From NCBI RefSeq assembly GCF_001653715.1, contig NZ_LWHQ01000039.1, positions 1-54,011 of the forward strand: 54,011 nt of DNA, in the 5' to 3' direction. Both the position numbers and the translations under genes were made by a program. The DNA comes from Methylobacterium platani. Its GTDB lineage: Bacteria > Pseudomonadota > Alphaproteobacteria > Rhizobiales > Beijerinckiaceae. Shown here piece by piece: positions 16,229-22,639 of the stretch. The stretch's first letter is position 1. Each line of letters opens with the position of its first letter. The notes beneath the pieces are model-generated. The model saw only the letters and a list, made by a program, of their open reading frames with translations, did no database searches and was not told the origin of the DNA.

Positions 16229-18334
16229 TCACCTCGTGGGCCGGTTGTTGACCCGGCTGCGCCGGACGGCGCGTCGTTGCAGGTTCCGAGCGGCCAGGGT
16301 GCCGGCAGCGACCGCGGGCGTCAGCGGTGCTTCCTCGGCCGCTGGGCGGACCCGCTCGATGCCCAGCGCCGCCTCGAGGTCGCGCCAGTGCAGTTCCCGC
16401 CACCGGTCCCACCCGCGCATCGCGGCGAGGCCGCGGGCGTAGTTCGCGCAGTCCAGCACCTCGTTGCGCCGGCCGCCGATCGGCACCCACTCGCGCCTGG
16501 TGCGGCCGCGCGTGACGTGGGTGACCAGTTCCTCGGCGGTCAGCTGCTTGACCTGATCCTCTGGCACGTCGCGCGGCAGGTGGACGAAGCCGGCCGGGAA
16601 GGGGTTGCCCTCGGCCGGACGCTGCAGCGCGAGGCAGCCCATGATTTCTTGCTTGGCGAACGACGCGCCCACCCGGATCGTCCTCAGCCCGCGCCGCAGC
16701 TTCTTGCCGGCGGGGGTGGTGTCCTTCGCCCCCACGCCGAGGAAGGCCGACGCATAGCTGTCCTGGCCATCGACCGCGTGCACGTTGCCGCGCCCGCCCT
16801 GGGAGCGGACGAATGCGTAGACCTCGGCGGTGAAGCCGCTCGAATCGATGCCCCAGTCCCGCACCGCCATCTCGGCGCCGGCCTCGTGCTGCCATGTCTC
16901 CTCGAACATGGCTTCCAGGTCGGCCCAGACCTCCGGGCGGTTCGTCGGTCCGGGCAGCACCCGATGCTCGACCAGCCACCGCTCCCGGTTCCGCCCGAAG
17001 CCCCAGACCCCGACCTCGAGGCGGTCCTTCTGGACGTCGACCCCGGCGAACAGGATCAGCGCGGCCCGGCAGACCGTGCCCGACAGGTAGGTGTCGCGCC
17101 GGGCGTAGACGTCGTGCCAGTCCGGCGCGTCGGCGCCTTCCTTCCATGTGCGGGCGAGCTGCGTGTTGAAGAACGTCCGCAACGTCTCCGGCCCCCGTCG
17201 CAGCGCCCGGGCGAACTTCGCCACCGTCTCCCGGATCGTCTGCTTGGGCGCATAGAGTTTCGAGGCGACGCCGCCAGCATGCTCGTTCGGCACCGCCTGC
17301 GCGCCGCAGTGGCGGCAGAGCGCCCGCCGCACGCCGTGCGCCAGGGGCGCCCACCGCTCCGGCGTCTGCGGCTCACCGCAGCAGGTGAAGGGCCGGGTCT
17401 GCCGCCACTCGATGCGCTTCAGCGCGGCCAGGCGCTGGGCCTCGGTCCACGGCTGGTCGCAGGCCTCGCACTCGTACCGCGCCGTCTCGGAGCGGATCTT
17501 TCCAGCTTCGTCCTTCTCGAACCGGACCCGCTCCCATTCCAGCGACTGCCAAGCGCCGCAGCCCGGGTGCGGGCAGCGGACGAAGGCCTTGCGCTGGTCG
17601 CTCTCCTCGTAGCTCGCTTCGATGGCCGAGCGCCCGGCGATCGTCGGCGAGCAGGCCACCACCGTCAGGCTGTTCGCCTTGAACTCGGCTTGCCGCTCCT
17701 CGGCGAGGTCGATCGGCGGCCCCTCTCCACCGGCGGAGAGGGGGTACTTGTCGATCTCGTCGCAGACCAGGAGCCGGATCGGCCGCATCGCGAGGTTGGT
17801 CGGGCTGTTCGCGCCCACCAGGGTGATGTGCCCGCCCGGGAACTGCTTGTGCGACAGGGTCGCGCCGGCGTCCCGGGACTTGGCCTCGCCGAACAGGTCG
17901 GTCAGCACCTTCGTGTCCCGGATCATCGGCGCCAGCCGGTCCTTCGAAAAGGTCTCGGCCGCGTCGTCCTTCGGGAACACCCCGAGCATCGGGCAGGGAT
18001 CGACGTGGGCGAAGCGGCCGATGACGTTCTCGATGAGCGTCGTCTTCAGAAGCTGGGTGCACGCCATCAGCGTGATCTTGCTGACCCCGGGCTCGGTGGC
18101 CCAGAGCATCGGGCCGCGGGCGACCTCCACCCGCGACACGAAGAACTTGCCGCCGTTCGAGCTCTCCTTGCTGAGCTTCCGGTACCGCTCCGCCCACTGC
18201 ACTACGTCGAGGTTCGGCGGTGGGGTCATGCCGCGCCGCCAGGACCGGCGTAGGCTGGCCGTATCAGCCGGGCTCGGGGGAGCCGAGATTGGGGCTGCTG
18301 GGCTCGCCAAGCTCGGCGAGGTGCTGTTGGACAT
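16229..18334 (-). CDS. Terminase large subunit, lambda gpA family
   Basis: This 701-residue protein aligns in pattern with gpA: DVVQWAERYRKLSKESS near residue 43, a degenerate Walker A (ACTQLLKTT), Walker B LLVCDEIDKYP, and two Cys pairs (CPHPGC, CEACDQPW) as in gpA zinc regions. The C-terminal nuclease segment includes the Asp-rich AVDGQDSYASAFLG area. It cuts concatemeric DNA and powers packaging. The ATG at 18334 is preferred over 18229 because residues 28-45 (SLRRSWRRGMTPPP) match the helix preceding this motif in gpA, although it overlaps TerS by 71 bases. Confidence 0.93.
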   Translation of the reverse strand: MSNSTSPSLASPAAPISAPPSPADTASLRRSWRRGMTPPPNLDVVQWAERYRKLSKESSNGGKFFVSRVEVARGPMLWATEPGVSKITLMACTQLLKTTLIENVIGRFAHVDPCPMLGVFPKDDAAETFSKDRLAPMIRDTKVLTDLFGEAKSRDAGATLSHKQFPGGHITLVGANSPTNLAMRPIRLLVCDEIDKYPLSAGGEGPPIDLAEERQAEFKANSLTVVACSPTIAGRSAIEASYEESDQRKAFVRCPHPGCGAWQSLEWERVRFEKDEAGKIRSETARYECEACDQPWTEAQRLAALKRIEWRQTRPFTCCGEPQTPERWAPLAHGVRRALCRHCGAQAVPNEHAGGVASKLYAPKQTIRETVAKFARALRRGPETLRTFFNTQLARTWKEGADAPDWHDVYARRDTYLSGTVCRAALILFAGVDVQKDRLEVGVWGFGRNRERWLVEHRVLPGPTNRPEVWADLEAMFEETWQHEAGAEMAVRDWGIDSSGFTAEVYAFVRSQGGRGNVHAVDGQDSYASAFLGVGAKDTTPAGKKLRRGLRTIRVGASFAKQEIMGCLALQRPAEGNPFPAGFVHLPRDVPEDQVKQLTAEELVTHVTRGRTRREWVPIGGRRNEVLDCANYARGLAAMRGWDRWRELHWRDLEAALGIERVRPAAEEAPLTPAVAAGTLAARNLQRRAVRRSRVNNRPTR

Positions 18335-18896
18335 AGGTGGCGAGGACCTGGGTCAGCGTCCGGGCATCGACCTTCAGCGCGTCCGCCATCTCGATGCCGA
18401 CCCGGGCCGGCCAGGCGAGCCAAGCGTCCCGCATCGCCCGAGCCTCATCGAAGAAAGCGGCCTCGGCCTCGGCGCGGTCGACCAGCTTGCCCTGCTTGGT
18501 CAGGTATTCCTGCCGGCGGAGCAGGCCGAGATGGTTCTCCTTCCGCTGCGCGGCCGCGGCGAGCGAGAGGTTCGGGTTCTCCGGGTCGAACTCCGGGGGC
18601 TCGTCGTTGCCGTCCGGCTCGAGCCGGCTCGGCTGCGGGACGCAGCCCCGATGGTCCGCCTTGCTCGGCCGCGATGCCTGGCGCTCCCGAGGATCGGGCT
18701 CGGCTCGCGGGATGGCGCGGATCGGGCGGTGTGTCGTGCCGCCCCGATTGATGGCGGGGCGCTGGTCGAGGTTCCATTCGGTGGCCTCGACCTCGACCCG
18801 GCCGTCCGCGGCCAGAGCCAGCAGTCCCTGCCCCTTCCACTTCGTGACGATCGCCTTCGAGACGCCGCGGTGCCGGGCGAACTCGGCTTGGGTCAT
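18264..18896 (-). CDS. Terminase small subunit, Nu1-like
   Basis: From ATG 18896 the protein is 210 residues: MTQAEFARHRGVSKAIVTKWK is a winged helix-turn-helix of Nu1 type, followed by a charged Pro/Arg linker and a C-terminal helical part (LLRRQEYLTKQGKLVDRAEAE) similar to many TerS proteins. A GTG start at 18929 would add 11 residues, but those codons coincide with direct repeats that may be the DNA target. It recognises the packaging site and recruits TerL. It overlaps the TerL start by 71 bases. Confidence 0.82.
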   Translation of the reverse strand: MTQAEFARHRGVSKAIVTKWKGQGLLALAADGRVEVEATEWNLDQRPAINRGGTTHRPIRAIPRAEPDPRERQASRPSKADHRGCVPQPSRLEPDGNDEPPEFDPENPNLSLAAAAQRKENHLGLLRRQEYLTKQGKLVDRAEAEAAFFDEARAMRDAWLAWPARVGIEMADALKVDARTLTQVLATYVQQHLAELGEPSSPNLGSPEPG

Positions 18897-18905
18897 CGTC
18901 GCGGC

Positions 18906-18943
18906 GGGGCGTTCACTTGGGGCGTTCACCGTACACCGTTCAC
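18906..18943. repeat. Direct repeats at TerS start, candidate cosB-type sites
   Basis: GGGGCGTTCAC occurs at 18906-18916 and 18919-18929 (13-base period), followed by a third partial copy, CCGTTCAC, at 18936-18943. In lambda, gpNu1 binds repeated R sites next to cos just upstream of Nu1. The position here is equivalent. A cohesive-end nick site cannot be identified by eye. Confidence 0.5.
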
Positions 18944-19218
18944 GGGTTTTGGGGTCCTGGCGCTAGGAAACTCGGGGGCCCCGACCACCCGTATAGGTCC
19001 ATACCCCCCAGGGGCCCTGGCACTTCGGGGCGGGGTCAGTCCGACCTACCGCCGCTCGACCAGCCACTGTCCGAGGACGAGGAGCACGACCCGCTGCCGC
19101 TCGACCCACCCCAGGACGAGCTGCTGTCGTGGTGGGCCTGACCGAGCGAGGTGTCGGGCTGAACTTTCCCTCCGGGGGCTTGTTGCCGACCTGCATCCAC
19201 GAACCCCGGGAGTTCCCC
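18944..19218. other. Intergenic region upstream of terminase, candidate cos region
   Basis: No convincing gene is seen in these 275 bases. It holds GC-rich dyads (GGGGGCCCCG near 18977, CCAGGGGCCCTGG near 19010) and lies where the cos site of a lambda-type phage would be. On the minus strand part of it could encode a Ser/Gly-rich tail, but no start codon with a binding site was found for that frame. Confidence 0.4.
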
Positions 19219-19518
19219 ATGTCGAAGACCATCACTGCCGATTTCAAATCGAGACGCGATGCCGAGATGGCAGTCGAGCACATCGTGCAGGAGCACGACC
19301 TTGACCGTAAGGCCGTCAGCATCGGACCGGCCTCAAGCGAGAACACGGCCGGGACGGAGGCGGCACGAGCGGATGTCGAGAAGGGTCACCTGAAGGCCGA
19401 TACGGACGGTGAGCCCGCGCTTCACGGGAAGGTGAGGGTTTCGGTCCACGTCGATGACGCGAACGCCGACAAGGTCATGGATTCCATAAAGACCTTCCAC
19501 GGTGAGAAGGTCTCCTGA
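19219..19518 (+). CDS. Conserved-looking small protein of unknown function (possible phage cargo)
   Basis: This is a 99-residue protein from ATG 19219 (GGGAG 5 bases upstream): MSKTITADFKSRRDAEMAVE, with VKVRVSVHV-like strand KVRVSVHVDDANADKVMDSI near the end. The alternation suggests a small alpha/beta ferredoxin-like fold of the heavy-metal or stress-protein type, but no metal motif is present. It points opposite to the flanking late genes, which suggests an independently expressed cargo gene. It is followed by a strong hairpin. The function is not recognised. Confidence 0.7.
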   Translation: MSKTITADFKSRRDAEMAVEHIVQEHDLDRKAVSIGPASSENTAGTEAARADVEKGHLKADTDGEPALHGKVRVSVHVDDANADKVMDSIKTFHGEKVS

Positions 19519-19533
19519 AAGGGCATCTTGTGC

Positions 19534-19572
19534 GGTCATTCCATGCCAGGCGGTCTGCGGCATGGAATGGCC
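19534..19572. terminator. Strong hairpin after the plus-strand cargo gene
   Basis: GGTCATTCCATGCC (19534-19547) pairs with GGCATGGAATGGCC (19559-19572), a 14-base-pair stem with one G-U pair and an 11-base loop. It begins 16 bases after the stop codon at 19518. No T-run follows, so a factor-dependent terminator or an operator-like dyad is also possible. Confidence 0.5.
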
Positions 19573-19712
19573 GGTCAGAGACCCTGACACCTTAGGCGCA
19601 GTAGCGGTGTGGGCGAAGAACTTACGGTTTCGCGCCTTGGGAGGAATGAGTGATGCGGGCGGCAGGCCAGGGCACAACGGGAAGCTGTTCAGACTGCGCC
19701 GGCCCGGCCTGC

Positions 19713-19994
19713 CTATCGCGTGAGGTCGCGGGGGCGATACTCGAAGCGACCCAAGGGCGGTAGCATGGAACGGGCAAAAGGGAAAAACTGGCAAACTGAG
19801 ATGGCTTCCTCTTGGCCATCATCCTTGAGCGACTGACACTCGCGAGTAGCAATCGTCAGCAACAAGCGAGCGCCAAGGCCGCTGATAGTGCCCGCAAGTC
19901 CCATCCCGGCTGCTATTGCGGTGAGGCTTTCACCTATCAGCCACGCCCCTGCGGCCATCCCTGTCCCGAACGCTGCCATTGCGATGAAGAACAT
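19713..19994 (-). CDS. Putative small membrane protein
   Basis: From ATG 19994 (AAGGGA about 9 bases upstream) the frame encodes 93 residues. MFFIAMAAFGTGMAAGAWLI and ESLTAIAAGMGLAGTISGLG are two hydrophobic stretches likely to span the membrane, followed by a short charged tail. A holin or antiholin role is conceivable but there is no lysin nearby. The frame could also be chance; codon character is less phage-like than the neighbours. Confidence 0.4.
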   Translation of the reverse strand: MFFIAMAAFGTGMAAGAWLIGESLTAIAAGMGLAGTISGLGARLLLTIATRECQSLKDDGQEEAISVCQFFPFARSMLPPLGRFEYRPRDLTR

Positions 19995-20348
19995 CTGCGT
20001 CTGTCCCTTCCGACGGGACAAGCGGCGAGGCGGCTCAAGGTTCTCGGCGTTGCTTCCCCATGGTTGGCAAGCCGTGAAGCTGGGGGGAGGCGGGATGTAG
20101 ATGACACGCGCCCGGCCTGTCCCATGCACGGCTTCCAGTAGGGCCGAAGGAAACTAACGAACGGGGATAGCTACGCTGGCCGCCTCGCCATGGTGCTGTG
20201 CACCTCCGTATGCCGGGGTCCAATCTGCAGATCCCCTGATTGGCTGGGGGTTCAACCAGGGCACATCTTGTGCACCCGACGAATGCACCGCCGCCAAAGC
20301 TAACGCACAGCAGGTGCGAAGCCACTGCCGTGCGGACACCTCCCGATA
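19995..20348. other. Gene-poor stretch between the NusG-like gene and the late operon
   Basis: I see no supported gene in these 354 bases. It contains the second copy of the hairpin element (20296-20345) directly after the NusG-like stop codon, and is a plausible site for a late promoter, leader or antitermination recognition sequence, though no clear -35/-10 pair was found on the minus strand. Confidence 0.4.
20296..20345. repeat. Hairpin element, copy 2
   Basis: It shares AAAGCTAACGCACRGCAGGTGCG and GACACCTCCCG with the copy at 8835-8872, but has AAGCCACTGCCGTGCG inserted between these blocks. The stem here is GCACAGCAG with CTGCCGTGC (one A-C mismatch). It lies immediately beyond the stop of the NusG-like gene. 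Confidence 0.65.
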
Positions 20349-20963
20349 TCACGCTACATCCTTGAATTTCAAGCCCAAGTTCCGCGCGGCCTTATGGGTG
20401 CAGGTGGCTGAGTAGGGTAGGGCGCCGATCGAAACGAGGTGACGGATCAGTGGCGGCACCTCCATCTGCGGATCAGTTTGCCTCAGCGTGGCGTCGAACT
20501 CGCCCCGGAGGATGCGCAGACGCAGATCTTGAACCTCGTCCAGGCTCAGAACCGCCCACCGATCCGACGCCCCCCTGACGATCCGCTCCAGGCCGTAGAT
20601 GCCGGCGATGTGCTGTGTCGTGCGATCGAGCCCGAACACCACGATGCGGGCCATCAGTGGACGCTCGGCGATGATCCGCTTGCGATGCCGCACCCGCCAG
20701 AACCGGAGCATCGGCAGCACCGTGTCCACGCCCCTGCGGGCCATGGCGTCGCGCACCATGACCTCGCACCCCGGATTGGTCACGGCGGCGTGCCAGCGGA
20801 CCGGGTTGGGCTCGCCGGCGGCCTGGGCCACGGCTGTTTCCCGACGGCTGTCCCGCGGCCACCGGCAGCGGGCACCGAGGCGCAGGGCCGGCTCGGCCGG
20901 CAGCAGGGGCGCGTCGGTCGCTTCACCGGCAGCTTGGGCAAAAGCGATTGAGCGGCGGGACAT
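20349..20963 (-). CDS. NusG/RfaH-like NGN-domain protein, candidate late antiterminator
   Basis: The protein has 204 residues from ATG 20963 (GAGG with a 7-base spacer). Residues about 56-158 fit the NusG N-terminal domain: RWHAAVTNPGCEVMVRDAMA, GVDTVLPMLRFWRV, RPLMARIVVFGLD and GLERIVRG with DEVQDLRLRI. A KOW domain is not evident; the C-terminus (ALPYSATCTHKAARNLGLKF) may form a helix-turn-helix. It sits directly upstream of the late operon on the same strand, the place for an operon-specific antiterminator. An N-terminal extension of the frame upstream is judged non-coding because a translated leader ORF overlaps it. Confidence 0.65.
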   Translation of the reverse strand: MSRRSIAFAQAAGEATDAPLLPAEPALRLGARCRWPRDSRRETAVAQAAGEPNPVRWHAAVTNPGCEVMVRDAMARRGVDTVLPMLRFWRVRHRKRIIAERPLMARIVVFGLDRTTQHIAGIYGLERIVRGASDRWAVLSLDEVQDLRLRILRGEFDATLRQTDPQMEVPPLIRHLVSIGALPYSATCTHKAARNLGLKFKDVA

Positions 20964-21022
20964 CAGGCCGCCTCGCTCGTCAGCCCGACCTCGTGAAGAA
21001 CGGTTTGCTGCTTCTTGATCAT
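20963..21022 (-). CDS. 19-codon leader ORF coupled to the NusG-like gene
   Basis: ATG at 21022 is preceded by GGGAG with a 6-base spacer. The peptide MIKKQQTVLHEVGLTSEAA ends in TGATG, so its stop overlaps the start of the NusG-like gene. The arrangement suggests translational coupling or leader-peptide control. It could also be a remnant N-terminus of a larger protein. Confidence 0.5.
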   Translation of the reverse strand: MIKKQQTVLHEVGLTSEAA

Positions 21023-21257
21023 GACACGCTCCCATCTCGAAACTGGCTGTAAGAGACGGCAAAGGTTGGGTGACCGGCCCGGTGATGAGCCCGAGTTCCA
21101 CGGCCGTGAAGTCGCCCGCTTTGCCGTCGTCGAAAACACCGGCCATGAGATGACCGGTGCGCCATGGGTACGTGTCGAGGCTGGTGCGGAAACGGCGCCG
21201 ATCAGGCTCGTCCTTCCGCCGTGTGATCATGCATTACGCGATTGCTTGGATCGCAGA

Positions 21258-21677
21258 TCAGGCAGGGCGCGCCTTACGCCGGGATTGGCCGAGGCCGCTG
21301 CTTTTGGCAAGTTCGGAGCGGGAAGCTGCATAATTAGCAGCAACCATCGGGTAATCGCGCGGCAGTCCCCATTTCTGACGGTAATCGTCGGGGGTGAGAC
21401 CACGGCTCGTCAAATGCCTTTTCAGCGATTTGTACTGGCGACCATCCTCAAGACTGATCAGGTAATCCGGGGTGACGCTCTTCCTGATCGGCACCGGCGG
21501 CTCAAGCTTCACTGGCTCTGGCTTCGACGGCGCGGCCAGTTTCGCCAACGCCGCGTATGTCGAGGCGATCAGATCCGCCAACTCACCCGGAGGCACGCTG
21601 TTCTTCGCCACATAAGCTGACACGATGTCGGCAGCGAGGCTGACAAAATCCTCCAAGGGGGCACCGTTGTCGCTCAT
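21258..21677 (-). CDS. Phage-borne Ros/MucR family transcriptional regulator
   Basis: The protein has 139 residues from ATG 21677 with AGGA 8 bases upstream. The N-terminal helix (FVSLAADIVSAYVAKNSVPP) and the C-terminal block (IRKSVTPDYLISLEDGRQYK, SLKRHLTSRGLTPDDYRQKW, YPMVAANYAASRSELAK) are classic MucR. The first Cys of the Ros zinc finger is Ser and the last His is absent, as in zinc-free family members. It lies downstream of the primase gene. It may bind AT-rich promoters of phage or host; the paralogue at 36370 is near the attachment site. The 235 bases between it and the leader ORF show no gene. Confidence 0.9.
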   Translation of the reverse strand: MSDNGAPLEDFVSLAADIVSAYVAKNSVPPGELADLIASTYAALAKLAAPSKPEPVKLEPPVPIRKSVTPDYLISLEDGRQYKSLKRHLTSRGLTPDDYRQKWGLPRDYPMVAANYAASRSELAKSSGLGQSRRKARPA

Positions 21678-21712
21678 GAAAATATTCCTGCACTGGGTCA
21701 CGGTATGATGAA

Positions 21713-22639
21713 TCAAGCGGCGGCCAGTTCGTCCGCTAAGATGTCGCACCAATCCCTACCAACCTCGCGAGGCATTTCAACTCTCACACTGGAAAATGTG
21801 CGGGAAAGTCGATGAGCGAGCGCGTATGCCGCGGCCTGTCCTGCGTAAGCGGCATCTGTGTCTCCAAAAATGACAACCTGATCGACATTCAGTGGTGGCT
21901 CCCACTTCGCGAGAAGGGTGGAGTTGATCGCGGCCCAGCACGGAATGCCGAACAGGGATGCTGCGGCGCATGCGGTTTCGATCCCCTCGGCGATCCCCAG
22001 GACCGGGCCGGGGTCGAAGAGGCGAATCGCGGCGCCGGCCGGGATGGTACCGGGCATCATACGGCGCGGGTCCTCGACAGGGGCCTTCCTGCCGTCCTCA
22101 GTTAGATAGGTCCGGTGGATCGTGGCCGGTGCGCCGTCAGGCCCGGTGACCATGGCGAGCATGGCCGGGTGCCAGGAGGGCGTCTCGTCCTGGTAGCGAA
22201 GGCGGCGGACCGTGCGCAGGCAAGCCGGGACGGTCGCCAGGCCGACGCGCCGCGCGAGGTATCGTGCGACAGGGTCGCCCGGCTGCACCGGCTTCGAGGA
22301 CCGCCACAGGCGGTTCAGCCGCTCCCGGCAGTCGTCGGGGGAGCGCTTTGCCCGCACCGGGCGCGCTGGGACCGTGCCGATGAGGGCATCGACGCGCTCG
22401 GCCACCTCCCTGAACGAGATGCCCAGCACCCGTATCGCCAACGTCGGGCCGTCGCCGGGCCCGCAGTGGTTGCAGATCCAGGTGCCGCGACCTTCGAGGT
22501 CGTCGAAGCGAAACCGGGTCCTGCCGTTGCAGAGCGGGCAGGGGCCTTGCTTCGCGGTGAGGTACTTCCGATCCACCCCGAGGAGCGGCAGGAGTTCGGA
22601 CCACCGGCCACTGGCGCGTTCACTCAGCGGCCTGGACAT
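21713..22639 (-). CDS. Toprim-domain phage primase
   Basis: This is a 308-residue protein. A zinc ribbon with Cys34, Cys37, Cys56 and Cys59 (CPLC, CNHC) is followed by a DUF7146-like middle and a C-terminal toprim domain with LGIAEGIETACAAA (catalytic Glu) and VVIFGDTDAA (Asp-x-Asp). Such proteins synthesise primers for phage replication, here next to a helicase gene. It overlaps the helicase 3' end by 20 bases, indicating an operon. Confidence 0.88.
   Translation of the reverse strand: MSRPLSERASGRWSELLPLLGVDRKYLTAKQGPCPLCNGRTRFRFDDLEGRGTWICNHCGPGDGPTLAIRVLGISFREVAERVDALIGTVPARPVRAKRSPDDCRERLNRLWRSSKPVQPGDPVARYLARRVGLATVPACLRTVRRLRYQDETPSWHPAMLAMVTGPDGAPATIHRTYLTEDGRKAPVEDPRRMMPGTIPAGAAIRLFDPGPVLGIAEGIETACAAASLFGIPCWAAINSTLLAKWEPPLNVDQVVIFGDTDAAYAGQAAAYALAHRLSRTFSSVRVEMPREVGRDWCDILADELAAA

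Noticed and set aside
16227..17354. Upstream extension of the gpW-like frame
   Set aside because: Shadow of the large terminase gene; the ATG at 16226 has its own ribosome binding site.
19036..19296. Minus-strand Ser/Gly-rich ORF in the candidate cos region
   Set aside because: The tail looks protein-like, but no start codon with a binding site precedes it and the N-terminal part is antisense to the 19219 gene.
19653..19763. 36-codon plus-strand ORF with GGAGG and a Cys cluster
   Set aside because: Good binding site but no recognisable protein and it overlaps the convergent membrane-protein ORF; too weak to list.
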